64,000 nt of DNA from Chitinophaga arvensicola (GCF_900110835.1 NZ_FOJG01000001.1:4123499-4187498), one strand, 5' to 3'; positions 1 through 9,442 are shown, counted from the stretch's first letter. Numbers and translations: made by a program. Notes: generated by a model not told the origin, from the letters alone.

Positions 1-601
1 CAGATACGTCTTTTACCGTATAGCCGGAAGAGTGCTTAAACTTTCTTTCCAGGGTACGAACAGTAGCATGTGCCGCCGCTGCAACTCCGCTTACCGGCAT
101 AGTGCCATTGGCTTTTCTCATGGCTACACCTGCTTTGAACAGCATACTATCCATCCCTACCTGCGACCGTGCTTCCAGGAAATACTGCTTGAGGATCGTC
201 AACGCTTCATCAATATTACCCGCTTTTATTAATTGGCTTAAGGTGGATTGCAACCGGGCGATAGGATGCTCAAACATGTGTACACTGTTTTTCCCGGAAG
301 GAAGTCCGAGCAGATCGAACACAGTCCAGGGAAAGCACCTGACACCAATCACCTCCAGTACGTTTGTTGCCTTTAACACCACCGGCCGATTGAGCAGGCC
401 CATCATAAAGGGAGATGGCAACGGCTGCAGTTGTTCCTGGTGCGAAATACTACAGGTGCCGCCGAAATAAAAAATAATCTCCGCATAGCCATCCGGTAAT
501 ATTTCGAAATCGGACGGCTGTTTTCCGAAGTCTCTTTTGTGGTACCAGAAGCACTTGATGGTATCCTGCAGCGCTTCAGGGGATTCAAATTCCTGGTGCA
601 T
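1..601 (-). CDS. AraC-family transcriptional regulator, 3' end beyond the window
   Basis: The frame is open from the ATG at 599-601 to the window edge, about 200 codons, with an in-frame TAA four codons upstream of that ATG. The N-terminus (MHQEFESPEALQDTIKCFWY) and the following 'EILPDGYAEIIFYFGG' stretch resemble the ligand-sensing half of AraC regulators of the DUF6597 type. The last visible residues (VSGVAAAAHATVRTLERKFK) match the first helices of an AraC helix-turn-helix domain, so the second half of the DNA-binding domain lies off the left edge. The effector and targets are unknown. The gene points away from the small membrane protein at 725, so the 602-724 spacer is a divergent promoter region. 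Family call is fairly secure; role is not. Confidence 0.75.
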   Translation of the reverse strand, partial: MHQEFESPEALQDTIKCFWYHKRDFGKQPSDFEILPDGYAEIIFYFGGTCSISHQEQLQPLPSPFMMGLLNRPVVLKATNVLEVIGVRCFPWTVFDLLGLPSGKNSVHMFEHPIARLQSTLSQLIKAGNIDEALTILKQYFLEARSQVGMDSMLFKAGVAMRKANGTMPVSGVAAAAHATVRTLERKFKHSSGYTVKDVS

Positions 602-700
602 CCCGGCAATTTAGCATAATTATTTATAGCGATGTTGCCGCTTTATCGGCACATTTTCCCGGCATGTCTATTTGTGATTAAAGGAGATAGGGGCATGGAA

Positions 701-708
701 TAGTTTTG
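701..708 (+). promoter_or_regulatory. Bacteroidota -7 promoter element upstream of the 76-aa membrane protein
   Basis: TAGTTTTG matches the TAnnTTTG -7 consensus of Bacteroidota primary promoters and lies 16 bases before the ATG at 725. A TTTG at 671-674 is too far upstream (26-base gap) for a standard -33 partner, so only half of the consensus is convincing. Confidence 0.35.
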
Positions 709-724
709 TGTAACAGACATTTTT

Positions 725-955
725 ATGAAAGCAGCCACAGAACGTAAGATCATCCGCTGGTTACACCTCGTACTCAGCATTCCCATCCTGGGGTACATAT
801 ATGGGCCGGTAGCCAATATTCCACCAGCTGCCAATGCCGTGCGCTGGGTATTTTTGCCGGTGGTAGTACTCAGCGGGCTCTGGATGTGGAAAGGGCACCT
901 GCTCCGGAAGAAGTTACCTAAACGGGTACATCATTCTTCCCGGATGGAAAGATAA
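725..955 (+). CDS. small two-helix membrane protein, unknown function
   Basis: A 76-residue protein with two probable membrane helices, about residues 11-28 and 38-55, joined by a short Gly/Pro-rich loop, and a strongly basic C-terminal tail (KGHLLRKKLPKRVHHSSRMER region). I do not recognise a named family; the pattern is that of a small inner-membrane protein with a cytoplasmic basic tail. It stands alone between a divergent AraC gene and a convergent lipocalin-like gene. A -7 type promoter element sits just upstream. The sense frame is likely real because it is hydrophobic in a regular two-helix pattern and has its own promoter-like signal. Confidence 0.6.
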   Translation: MKAATERKIIRWLHLVLSIPILGYIYGPVANIPPAANAVRWVFLPVVVLSGLWMWKGHLLRKKLPKRVHHSSRMER

Positions 956-982
956 CGGAGGAGGCAGGCGATCCTGGTGGAT

Positions 983-1387
983 TTACTTTTCCAGCGTTAC
1001 TACTTCGACTTCTACCTTCGTCTTACCTTTTTTTTCCTTTTGTTTGGTTTTGGTTAATATCAGCTTGCTGCCGCTCACAGACACAACATAAGGCTGCTTG
1101 TGCTTTTCCGGTTCACCCATAAACACCTGGTTACCCTGAATACGAAGCGGCAATGTTTCGGTATGCTTGCCAAATTTCTGGCTGATTGTTACAGTGGTGG
1201 CTGTGAACGTATACGTTTTTTCTCCGGCCTGATATATTTCTTTATCTTCTTCTGTCACTGTTCCTGCAGTGGTCTCTGTTTCTATTTTTGAAAGCGCCTT
1301 CCAGGTCCCGTTGAGATTTGGAATCGCCTGTTGGGAAAAAGCTTGTCCGGATAATAACAACGCCAGAAAAAAGAATACGTTTTTCAT
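983..1387 (-). CDS. secreted lipocalin-like protein
   Basis: A 134-residue protein with a clear signal peptide (MKNVFFFLALLLSGQAFSQQ, cut after about residue 19). The mature part begins with 'LNGTWKALSKIETET' and continues as alternating beta strands ('KTYTFTATTVTISQ', 'YVVSVSGSKLIL'), the layout of short lipocalin-like domains common in Bacteroidota, where GTWK marks the first strand. Such proteins are exported to the periplasm or surface; ligands are rarely known. The C-terminus is very Lys-rich. It is divergent from the AraC regulator at 1464, with a 14-base palindrome in between, so the regulator could act on it. Confidence 0.6.
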   Translation of the reverse strand: MKNVFFFLALLLSGQAFSQQAIPNLNGTWKALSKIETETTAGTVTEEDKEIYQAGEKTYTFTATTVTISQKFGKHTETLPLRIQGNQVFMGEPEKHKQPYVVSVSGSKLILTKTKQKEKKGKTKVEVEVVTLEK

Positions 1388-1430
1388 AAGATCATCAGTT
1401 TATGATTTATAAGTTACTAATTTTAAGGGA

Positions 1431-1444
1431 AATAACCGGTTATT
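1431..1444. promoter_or_regulatory. 14-base palindrome in a divergent spacer, possible operator
   Basis: AATAACCGGTTATT is a perfect palindrome located 43 bases from the start of the lipocalin-like gene (1387) and 19 bases before the AraC start (1464). AraC proteins usually bind direct repeats, so this may be the site of another dimeric regulator. Function is inferred only from symmetry and position. Confidence 0.3.
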
Positions 1445-1463
1445 AAACAGTACTTGAAAAGTG

Positions 1464-2345
1464 ATGCGTAAAAAAACTACCTCCATCCCGGTGAATGTAA
1501 AGGCAGATGAATCAGGCATAGGTATTTCCATTGAAAGAATGTCTGCTAAAGATTTACCCGCCGCGGATAAGGCGATAATAGACGCTTTTATAGCATCCGG
1601 GCAATCACACCGGGAGGATGGTCATTCTTTCTTTTTGCTGGAAGAGGGAAGTGTTTCCATAGAAATTGATTTTCAGCAACACAAAATACCGCGTTCATCT
1701 GTGTTGTACATGCACCCAAACCAGGTACATCGTATCACTGCGTTTAAGAATGTGGTAGTGAGTAGTTGGTCCATTAATAATGAGCACCTGCGGCCCGAAT
1801 ACCTGGCGTTGCTGGAGAGCATCGTACCCGCAAAGCCTTTGGTATTGAATAAAGAAACCTTTTCCCTTTTTTCTGAAGCGGTATCGCTTGGGATAAAATT
1901 TTCCGAACGGAAGGAGGATAAACTATATCAGTCGTTATTGAGAGACAGCTGTAACGCGTTGGTGGCATTGGTAATTTCCCAATATCTGGATGAAGCCGGA
2001 TCAACAGGGAAGCCCTCGCGCTTCCAGGTGATTACCAAAGCTTTCCGGGAGATGTTGGAACGCAATTATAACACCGGAAAACGACCCACGGCATATGCAC
2101 GTGAACTCAATATATCTGTTCCTTACCTGAATGAATGCGTCAAAAATACGACCGGCTATTCTGTATCCTATCATATACAACAACGTGTGATCCTGGAAGC
2201 CAAACGCTTGTTGTTCTATTCAGACAGATCGGTGAAAGAAATTGCTACCGAACTGGGATTTGATGATTACCCCTATTTTTCCCGGCTGTTTACCAAAACA
2301 ACAGGCATGACACCGCTTACCTTCCGCAACAAAAACCTCGGTTAG
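1464..2345 (+). CDS. AraC-family transcriptional regulator
   Basis: A 293-residue regulator. The N-terminal half is a cupin-like sensing domain (for example SVLYMHPNQVHRITAFKN, the usual 'P.QVH' turn of AraC cupins). The C-terminal about 100 residues are the double helix-turn-helix: 'YARELNISVPYLNECVKNTT' is the first and 'VKEIATELGFDDYPYFSRLF' the second, ending in the conserved 'TGMTPLTFRNK'. A GTG at 1461 directly precedes the ATG at 1464; I chose the ATG. The FAD monooxygenase starts 79 bases downstream on the same strand, so it is the most likely target or operon partner. The ligand is unknown. Confidence 0.85.
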   Translation: MRKKTTSIPVNVKADESGIGISIERMSAKDLPAADKAIIDAFIASGQSHREDGHSFFLLEEGSVSIEIDFQQHKIPRSSVLYMHPNQVHRITAFKNVVVSSWSINNEHLRPEYLALLESIVPAKPLVLNKETFSLFSEAVSLGIKFSERKEDKLYQSLLRDSCNALVALVISQYLDEAGSTGKPSRFQVITKAFREMLERNYNTGKRPTAYARELNISVPYLNECVKNTTGYSVSYHIQQRVILEAKRLLFYSDRSVKEIATELGFDDYPYFSRLFTKTTGMTPLTFRNKNLG

Positions 2346-2424
2346 TCCAATACTTACCCTCTTTGGATATTTTGTATCCCCGTGATGTGTAGTTCCTTTA
2401 CAGCATCAAAAAGGAAATTACACC

Positions 2425-3549
2425 ATGAACATACAACAACAAAAGAAAGTACTTATTTCCGGCGCAAGTTTCGCCGGACTATCAACGGCTTACTGGATGC
2501 ATCAACTGGGATACAAAGTAACCATCGTTGAAATTGCAGGCGGCCTCAGAATGGGCGGTACACCGGTTGATATACGTGGCAATACCGTAGATATCGTGAA
2601 GCGTATGGGCATTTTTGACCAGATCAAAGCCCATAGGTTACAATTGGAATTGTGGGAATTTAAGAATGCCGACGATGTAACGGAAGGCTCGATGTTATTA
2701 AGAAAAGAAGGGGAGCCGCTTCCGAATGATGAATTTGAAATAGAGCGGAATGTCTTACTGAATATTTTATTTAATACCGTAAAGGAAAGTACTGAATTTA
2801 TTTTCAACAACAGGATCATAGCATTGGAAGAAGGGGAAGATGAAATGCTGGTTAACTTTAAAGACGGGACAGAACGGGCATTTGACCTGGTATTTGGCTG
2901 TGATGGTATACACTCTGCTGTAAGGGACCTCTGGTTTGGTAAAGAAACGGAGTATATGCATTTCCTTGAACAATATTTTTCCATCTCCATCGTCCCGAAA
3001 TCGCTGATCAGACAAAAAACGGCGCAAATGTATAATGTGCCGGGCAAGTCCGTTATGCTTAATGCTTACAACGATAAGACCGACATCGTTCTTTGTTTTG
3101 TGTCAGAAAACGAAATTCCTTACGACTATCGTAATGAACAGCAACAACTGGAAATCATCCTGGAACAGTTTACCGGCGAGGGCTGGAGAATCCCTGAATT
3201 ACTGGAAGAGGTAAAGCAATCGGAAAATTTCTATTTCGATAAGTTATGCCAGATCAGGATGCCTTCCTGGACAAAAGGCAGGGTGGCATTGATAGGCGAT
3301 GCCGGTTATTGCGCTTCACCAGCTGCAGGAATGGGTGGGTCGTTGGCGATAGATGGGGCTGCGGCGCTGGCAGCGGCTTTTGAAAAGCACGAAGGAAATT
3401 TTGAATTGGCGTTTCAGGCATATAACAAAGATTTTCGTCCGTTTATTGAACAGGTGCAGGCGGAAGCCGTGAGAACAGAACTGGAATCGCTGGTGCCAAG
3501 AACAGAAGAAGCCATCCGCAAAAGAAATGCGCAAAGTACTTTCTTTTAA
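2425..3549 (+). CDS. FAD-dependent aromatic monooxygenase-type oxidoreductase
   Basis: A 374-residue flavoprotein of the class A monooxygenase type (PHBH / TetX / MhpA-like). Dinucleotide-binding motif GASFAG at residues 13-18 begins a Rossmann fold; 'FGCDGIHSAVRDL' is the DG motif that contacts both FAD and NAD(P)H; 'ALIGDAGYCASPAAGMG' is the GD motif binding the FAD ribityl chain. There is no signal peptide, so it is cytosolic and probably hydroxylates or detoxifies a small organic compound. The family includes the tetracycline-inactivating Tet(X), but nothing here shows that substrate. The preceding AraC gene suggests substrate induction. A strong terminator follows. Confidence 0.8.
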   Translation: MNIQQQKKVLISGASFAGLSTAYWMHQLGYKVTIVEIAGGLRMGGTPVDIRGNTVDIVKRMGIFDQIKAHRLQLELWEFKNADDVTEGSMLLRKEGEPLPNDEFEIERNVLLNILFNTVKESTEFIFNNRIIALEEGEDEMLVNFKDGTERAFDLVFGCDGIHSAVRDLWFGKETEYMHFLEQYFSISIVPKSLIRQKTAQMYNVPGKSVMLNAYNDKTDIVLCFVSENEIPYDYRNEQQQLEIILEQFTGEGWRIPELLEEVKQSENFYFDKLCQIRMPSWTKGRVALIGDAGYCASPAAGMGGSLAIDGAAALAAAFEKHEGNFELAFQAYNKDFRPFIEQVQAEAVRTELESLVPRTEEAIRKRNAQSTFF

Positions 3550-3572
3550 TACAGGCAGAGTATTATTGATGC

Positions 3573-3608
3573 AAAAAGCCCTACAGTATTCAACTGTAGG
3601 GCTTTTTT
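3573..3608. terminator. bidirectional intrinsic terminator
   Basis: A perfect 15-base stem (AAAAAGCCCTACAGT with its complement) closes a 5-base loop and is followed by a T-run, with a matching A-run in front. It separates the convergent monooxygenase gene (ends 3549) and phosphodiesterase gene (ends 3623) and can serve both. Confidence 0.9.
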
Positions 3609-3622
3609 GTTCAAGGGCACCG

Positions 3623-4498
3623 TTATTGATGCCGGCCTTTTTTCCTTAAATACCGGAGCAGCTTTTCCGGTAAATCAGTCTGAATAATATTTGCCTGCGG
3701 ATACTTTGAAAACAGCAGGTCAAATCCTGTATTTTCATTTGCTTTTTCCATATTATCTATTTCGTCAAGTGCGTTGATCCATACCCGTGAGCCTGCCTTG
3801 AGGATATCGGTCATGAGCTTTTCTGTATAAAAAGAGGGATCAACGTGAATCGCCGGAAACTTGCCTATACCTAAGATGGCAGCCGTTTCCGCTGCATCAT
3901 GTGCCCGGGGCATAATGGGAACCTGCTTACTGATGCTTTGCAGAAAAGTAGCATCCTGGTAATCATAAATAAAGAACAGGATCTGTTTGGTGGTGCCGGT
4001 GGAATTTATCAGCGCATATGCTTTACGGGCTGCTTCCTGGCCATCGGCTTTGAAATCAACGTCTATGATAATCTTCCCTTTTGCCAGCAGCAATGCTTCC
4101 TTGAAAGTCGGTATCCTCTCAGCGGTCGGCTTCCCGTTGTGTAGTAAAGGGAATTGTTTCAGCTCTTCATAAGTAAAGCTGCTGACTTCTCCTTTCTGTC
4201 CGGTAGTGCGGGTAATGGTTTTATCGTGCATCAATACGAGTATGCTGTCTTTGGTCAGACGAAGATCGATTTCTGCGATATCAATACCCTGTTTGATGGC
4301 TTCGCTGATCGCGGCCAGCGAGTTTTCCGGATAGTTGGTATGGGCGGAGCGATGGGCTGCCACCAGGATCCGGTCCGGGCGTTGGTGGAAATCTTTTAAA
4401 ATGAGATCCACGTTTGCTTTGGAAGATTTGGTAGTTTGTGCCTGAACAGATGCCCAGGTACCACCTAATATGAGGGCAATAAAAAAGTAGCGTTTCAT
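3623..4498 (-). CDS. exported glycerophosphodiester phosphodiesterase
   Basis: A 291-residue GDPD-family enzyme with a signal peptide (residues 1-20, ending VQAQ). It hydrolyses glycerophosphodiesters to glycerol 3-phosphate and an alcohol in the periplasm. The catalytic set is visible: H49-R50 in 'AAHRSAHTNYPENS', the metal ligands E76 and D78 in 'IAEIDLRLTKD', and the second catalytic His, H91, in 'LVLMHDKT'. The remaining TIM-barrel elements follow ('IIIDVDFKADG', 'NIIQTDLPEKL'). The gene starts 17 bases after the SusD gene stop and is the last of the ECF-FecR-SusC-SusD operon, which suggests that the transporter imports a glycerophosphodiester, its headgroup, or a phosphate-containing polymer. 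Confidence 0.88.
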   Translation of the reverse strand: MKRYFFIALILGGTWASVQAQTTKSSKANVDLILKDFHQRPDRILVAAHRSAHTNYPENSLAAISEAIKQGIDIAEIDLRLTKDSILVLMHDKTITRTTGQKGEVSSFTYEELKQFPLLHNGKPTAERIPTFKEALLLAKGKIIIDVDFKADGQEAARKAYALINSTGTTKQILFFIYDYQDATFLQSISKQVPIMPRAHDAAETAAILGIGKFPAIHVDPSFYTEKLMTDILKAGSRVWINALDEIDNMEKANENTGFDLLFSKYPQANIIQTDLPEKLLRYLRKKGRHQ

Positions 4499-4515
4499 TC
4501 GTTCTTATTTTTGAT

Positions 4516-6057
4516 TTAAAAATATCCCTCGTTTTGTGGGAATTTAACGGTCGATAAGTCTATCTGCGCCTGCGGAATAGGACGTAATACGTGATATGCT
4601 TTTATGTTGACCGCATTGGGATTATATTTCTTCACCCTTTCTACCAGTTTACCCGTGCGTACCAGGTCCATCCAGCGCATGCTTTCGCCGCCCAGTTCCC
4701 GGGCGCGCTCATCCAGGATCTGATCTATGTTCAGTTGGGCGGCGGTTACTTCCGGTAATTGCTTACCTGGCTTGGCTGCCCTGGCTCTTACTGCATTGAA
4801 GTAGGGAAGGGCTTCATCTGCTTTTCCCGCCAGCATGAGGGCTTCTGCTGCCAACAGGTAGGTTTCGGAAAGACGATATACGAAGAAGTCGCGGAACCCA
4901 TTGAGGTCCTGTACGCTGGCACGGGTAGGATCATCGTGTTTTTTGATGGCCCAGTGCATATTGTCGTTGTTCGGCGCAATAAGGGACGTAACGCCGGGGG
5001 AGATCTGCCATACTACGGTATCGCCTATCTTTTTTCCGGCTGGCAGGGTAGCGGTATTATTATATGTCCAGGTATAACGGAAGGTAGCGTCAAAGCGGGC
5101 ATCGTTCTGGTCAAACAGCTCCCGGAAAAACGCGGTAGGCCTGAACCTGGTATAAGGACGGCCACCTTGCAGCAGATCGCGTTTTAAGCCGGCAAACTGG
5201 TCATAGGCAGGCGTGAAGAAAGCATGTCCCTGGTTACCGTCGTCATTAAACAGGGCGTTGTTGATGTATTGTACGGCAAATACAATTTCCGTATTCCGCT
5301 GATTGTTGTAATCAAATACGCTACCATAAGTCTTTACCAACTGGTAAGGTCCTTCTTTGATTACCTTTATAGCGGCGGCAGCGGCGCCTTCGTTATCTTT
5401 CAATAACAATTTTATTTTTGCCAGCTGATGAAGGGCGGTACCTTTGGTAATCCGGCCATAATCAGGGGAAGTCCAACCCAGTTCATCGACTGCAAACTGG
5501 GTATCTTCCAGCATACTTTTCCAGATCTCTGCTTTGGCTGTTCTGCCGGCATCTGTTACCACTCCTTTGGTTTCATGCGCGGAGTACACCACATCTCCAA
5601 ACTGAAGGGTGAGCCAGTAGTAGTAATGCGCACGTAAAAAACGCGTTTCTGCTTTATACTGTTTTTTAAGTTTATCGTCCATGGTCACGAGGTCGATCTT
5701 GTCAAGAACCGTATTGGCAGCATTGATACCGGCATAGCAATCGTTCCAGATACCATTGAGATAATCATTGGCCGGATTGAGGGCCGTGGAATAATCGTCC
5801 ATAAATTTGTAGCCGCCATCTTTCCCATGCTGGAAAAGATCGGTACCCATAGTGGTAGCGGTAAACCCTTTTTGTGAGCCGTATAGTCCCCGCAGTTTGC
5901 TGTATACACCGGTAACACCGTTGGCAATGCCGGCCTGGTTGCTGTATATGGCTTCCGGTACCGGTTTATAGAGATCTTTTTCGTCCAGGCTGCAGGAAGC
6001 AAACATCGTGCAGCTGAGGGAGATGGCAGTAAGTATATGAAGTTTATTAAATGGCAT
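4516..6057 (-). CDS. SusD/RagB family outer-membrane nutrient-binding lipoprotein
   Basis: A 513-residue lipoprotein with lipobox ending at C22 (CTMFASC), matching SusD/RagB substrate-binding proteins. The TPR-like helices are evident ('ETRFLRAHYYYWLTLQFGDV', 'GTALHQLAKIKLLLKDNEGA'), and the C-terminal half has the family signature 'SETYLLAAEALMLAGKADEA' followed by 'ARELGGESMRWMDLVRTGKL'. It sits on the outer leaflet as the lid of the SusC channel encoded 18 bases upstream. The ligand cannot be read from sequence; the downstream phosphodiesterase is the only hint. Confidence 0.93.
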   Translation of the reverse strand: MPFNKLHILTAISLSCTMFASCSLDEKDLYKPVPEAIYSNQAGIANGVTGVYSKLRGLYGSQKGFTATTMGTDLFQHGKDGGYKFMDDYSTALNPANDYLNGIWNDCYAGINAANTVLDKIDLVTMDDKLKKQYKAETRFLRAHYYYWLTLQFGDVVYSAHETKGVVTDAGRTAKAEIWKSMLEDTQFAVDELGWTSPDYGRITKGTALHQLAKIKLLLKDNEGAAAAAIKVIKEGPYQLVKTYGSVFDYNNQRNTEIVFAVQYINNALFNDDGNQGHAFFTPAYDQFAGLKRDLLQGGRPYTRFRPTAFFRELFDQNDARFDATFRYTWTYNNTATLPAGKKIGDTVVWQISPGVTSLIAPNNDNMHWAIKKHDDPTRASVQDLNGFRDFFVYRLSETYLLAAEALMLAGKADEALPYFNAVRARAAKPGKQLPEVTAAQLNIDQILDERARELGGESMRWMDLVRTGKLVERVKKYNPNAVNIKAYHVLRPIPQAQIDLSTVKFPQNEGYF

Positions 6058-6075
6058 AACCTGTTGTTTTAATCA

Positions 6076-9000
6076 TTAGAAAGCAGCATTGAGACCGATG
6101 GCATACATTTTCACTGTAGGGTACATGGCGCGGGTGCCGTCTGATTCAAATTCCGGATCCTGTCCTTTGTATCCGGTGATCGTAAATGGATTTTCAGCGC
6201 TCAGGGTGATTTTCAGCGTTTTAATGGCGGCACGTTGCAACCATAATTGCGGAAGGGAATAACCCAGGGAAAGATTTTTTATTCTTACGAAAGAGGCGTC
6301 TTTATAAGCCAGTGTTGCGCCCTGGTATACGCCTTCCTGGTTTTTATCAGGCCGGGGATTTTCGTTGGTAGGATTTTCCGGCGTCCAGTAATCTACATTG
6401 ATATTGTTGTACCTGCCGGCCAGGCGGTTATTGTTTTCATACCACCTGGAATAGATCAGGTAATTCTGTCGTGTATTGATCACCACATTCAGCTCCATGC
6501 CCTTATAGGAAAAACGGTTGGTCATACCGCCAATCCAGCCAGGGAATTGCGATCCGAGGATCATACGGTCCTGGTCACTGTATTTTTTATCTCCATTTTT
6601 ATCCAACAGCTTTATCTGTCCTGGTTTGGCGCCGTAAGAGGCAGCCAGTTCGGTTTCACTGGTTTGCCAGATCCCCGTTTTCTGATAATCATAGAATACT
6701 TTGATAGGCTGACCAATGAACCATTGGTTACCTATATCATCTTTTCCATCTCCATACAGTTGTACAATTTCATTTTTGTTGGTAGAGAAGTTCAGATCGG
6801 TAGTCCATTGAAAACCGTTTTCAGTATTTATATTGACGGTCGATATAGTAACTTCCCATCCTTTGTTGCGCGTGGCGCCAATGTTTTCCAGTACTTCAGT
6901 GTACCCGGTGCTACCAGGGATACTTCTTCTTAACAGGATATTTTTGGTGTTGGAAATATAATGTTCAACGGTACCGGTAATGCGATCATTGAACAAACCA
7001 AAGTCGATCCCGGCATTCAGGGATGCGGTAGATTCCCACTTAAGATTTGGATTCGCAATGGTAGCGGGCTGGAAGCCGTTCATACCTGTTTCACCAAAAG
7101 CATAGCTGCTTTTTTTGAGCGTACTGAAAGTACCATAAGGCAGGATACCATTAAAGCCGGTGCTACCGTAACTCAAGCGCAGTTTCAATGTATTCACTTT
7201 AGGGAGCGCCTGCATAAATGGTTCTGCATCTACACGCCAGGCAACGGCGGCAGAAGGGAAGTACCCCCATTTATGACCAGCGGCAAAAACAGAAGAACCA
7301 TCGGCCCTGCCGGTAACTGTAAAGAGATAGCGGTTTTTGTAATCATAATTGATACGCGCCATGTAAGACAGTAACAATGATTTGCGGTAGTCGCTCGTGA
7401 TACCGGTTACTTCGCCTGCTGTTTCCAGGTTGTGATAGCTCTGGGCCTCATAGGGCAGCTTATTGGCACGGATACCGGAGCTGTTGATGGTTTGCTGCTG
7501 GGAGCTTTGCAACAGGGTAATGCCCAGGCGCTGCGACTTTGATAACTGCTTATTGTATTTGAGTATATTCTCTACCGTTATCGAGAACATGTCTGAATTG
7601 CTTAAACCTGCGGTGGCATTTCCTCCCTGGTTATCATCCGTTTCACTGCCTTTAAAATAGCCATCTTTGGAAGCTTCCATTTCCGGTCCGATATTCAACC
7701 GGTAGGTGAGGTCTTTGAAGATATCCCATTCGCCGTACATACTGGCAAATACACGCGTTTTATAGCGTTGGTTTACGGTGTTCCGAATAACCGATAGTGG
7801 GTTTACGCGCTGGCCTTCGTCGTTGTTGGGACGGAACAGCAGTTTGCCGGTACTGTCGTAGGGAATACCGAGCGGATTTAAACGCAGTGCGTTATCAAAT
7901 ACCGTATTGTCTGTCACATTCTGGGTGGACATACTCGCCAGGGTAGATACGCCCATGCGGATACGGCTGTTGACCTGGTGGTCGAGGTTAATGCGTAAGG
8001 CGCCACGGGTAAAATCTGTTTTGTCGATGATCCCTTTTTCCTTGAAATAGTTGAAGGAAACGGCAAACTGTGTTTTTTCTTTACCACCGGTTACAGACAA
8101 CTGGTGATTCTGTTTGGCGCCGTTGTGATAAATAAGATCCTGCCAGTCGGTAGATCTGCCTTTCGCCAGTGACTGGAGGGCAATATCATCAAAAAGCGTG
8201 GCGTCTGCCGGGTAATTGTTATTGGGATCGGCTGTTCTGGCGGCTTCGCGGCGAAGTTGTGCAAACTGTTCACCATTCATCAGATCCAGTTTCTTTGTGA
8301 TGGAAGTGGCGCCATAATAAGCATCGTAGTTCACGTTGGTTTTGCCGGCTTTTCCTCTTTTGGTAGTAATGATCAACACGCCATTGGCTGCACGGGAGCC
8401 ATAGATGGCGGTAGAAGAAGCATCTTTCAGCACTTCCACCGAGGCAATGTCATTGGGGTTGATTTCATTAAAACCTCCCACCATCGGGATTCCGTCCAAT
8501 ACAATCAAAGGGCTGTTATCATTTTTGATAGAGCGCTGTCCACGCAGGAGGATATTAGCGCCGGCGCCAGGTTCGTTACCACTGCTGAATACATCCAGTC
8601 CGGCTACTTTACCTTTTAACGCCTGTGCAGCATTGGTGGTAGGTTGTTCGGCAATTTCGCTTCCTTTTACGGAAGAGATGGAACCGGTGATATCTCTTTT
8701 TTTCTGCGTTCCGTAACCCACTACTACTACTTCTTCCAGCCCTTTTACATCTTCCTGCAGTACGATGGTGCCGAGATGACCCACCGCCACGGTTACTTCC
8801 CGGCGCATATAGCCAGACATGGAAAAGAGCAGGATATCGCCTACAGCGGCATCTACGGAAAAAACGCCTTCGTTGTCGGTAACGGCGCCCCGGTTGGCAT
8901 TTTTAACGGCTACGGTTACACCTGGCAGCGGGGTACCTTTTTCATCAGTCACCTTGCCTTTTACTTTTTCCGCAGCCAGTACGGTAAAAGCGGGAGATGG

Positions 9001-9387
9001 AGGAGGAGTAGCAGCCTTTTCTTTTTCCAGGATGATGATCTTGTTGTTTTGTATTTTGTACGTCAGCCTGGTATTACGTAGGAGTTCATTGACCGTCCAG
9101 GCCACTGTTTTTTGCCTGGCTTGCAGGTCCACGGTTTTGTACGGCGCAATCACCTGTTCATTATAGACAAACAGGTAGTTTGTTTTTTGTTGAATGATGC
9201 TAAATGCTTCTTTGAGTGATTGCCGGGAAAAAGAGCAGTCGATGGTTTCATCGCCGGTACGCGACTGGCCTTTGGAAACGGCTCCCAGCAATAGTTGCGT
9301 GCTCATAAGAATAAGGATAAATAACCTGCATCCTGTTTTCATGATCTGTTGAATTAAGGACACGACAATCCTGGTATAAATTTTCAT
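6076..9387 (-). CDS. SusC/RagA TonB-dependent transporter with STN signalling domain
   Basis: A 1103-residue outer-membrane transporter. Signal peptide is near residues 16-42 (a start at M16 is also possible). An STN domain follows ('SLKEAFSIIQQKTNYLFVYN', about residues 50-118), then a carboxypeptidase-regulatory-like beta sandwich ('VKGKVTDEKGTPLPGVTVAV'), the 'EVVVVGYGTQKKRDITGSIS' start of the plug, the plug signature 'DASSTAIYGSRAANGVLIIT', and a C-terminal beta barrel ending in Phe. The STN domain is known to touch the periplasmic part of FecR proteins, so substrate binding can switch on the sigma factor encoded upstream. Partner of the SusD protein encoded just downstream. Confidence 0.95.
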   Translation of the reverse strand: MKIYTRIVVSLIQQIMKTGCRLFILILMSTQLLLGAVSKGQSRTGDETIDCSFSRQSLKEAFSIIQQKTNYLFVYNEQVIAPYKTVDLQARQKTVAWTVNELLRNTRLTYKIQNNKIIILEKEKAATPPPSPAFTVLAAEKVKGKVTDEKGTPLPGVTVAVKNANRGAVTDNEGVFSVDAAVGDILLFSMSGYMRREVTVAVGHLGTIVLQEDVKGLEEVVVVGYGTQKKRDITGSISSVKGSEIAEQPTTNAAQALKGKVAGLDVFSSGNEPGAGANILLRGQRSIKNDNSPLIVLDGIPMVGGFNEINPNDIASVEVLKDASSTAIYGSRAANGVLIITTKRGKAGKTNVNYDAYYGATSITKKLDLMNGEQFAQLRREAARTADPNNNYPADATLFDDIALQSLAKGRSTDWQDLIYHNGAKQNHQLSVTGGKEKTQFAVSFNYFKEKGIIDKTDFTRGALRINLDHQVNSRIRMGVSTLASMSTQNVTDNTVFDNALRLNPLGIPYDSTGKLLFRPNNDEGQRVNPLSVIRNTVNQRYKTRVFASMYGEWDIFKDLTYRLNIGPEMEASKDGYFKGSETDDNQGGNATAGLSNSDMFSITVENILKYNKQLSKSQRLGITLLQSSQQQTINSSGIRANKLPYEAQSYHNLETAGEVTGITSDYRKSLLLSYMARINYDYKNRYLFTVTGRADGSSVFAAGHKWGYFPSAAVAWRVDAEPFMQALPKVNTLKLRLSYGSTGFNGILPYGTFSTLKKSSYAFGETGMNGFQPATIANPNLKWESTASLNAGIDFGLFNDRITGTVEHYISNTKNILLRRSIPGSTGYTEVLENIGATRNKGWEVTISTVNINTENGFQWTTDLNFSTNKNEIVQLYGDGKDDIGNQWFIGQPIKVFYDYQKTGIWQTSETELAASYGAKPGQIKLLDKNGDKKYSDQDRMILGSQFPGWIGGMTNRFSYKGMELNVVINTRQNYLIYSRWYENNNRLAGRYNNINVDYWTPENPTNENPRPDKNQEGVYQGATLAYKDASFVRIKNLSLGYSLPQLWLQRAAIKTLKITLSAENPFTITGYKGQDPEFESDGTRAMYPTVKMYAIGLNAAF

Positions 9388-9442
9388 ACCTTTATACGGG
9401 TTTTAATAATTGATTAAATCGTTAATAAAATCCAGAGAGAAG

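Noticed and set aside
2425..3549. Call as a Tet(X)-type tetracycline-inactivating enzyme
   Set aside because: The flavin motifs are those of the whole class A monooxygenase group; nothing diagnostic for tetracycline binding was seen.
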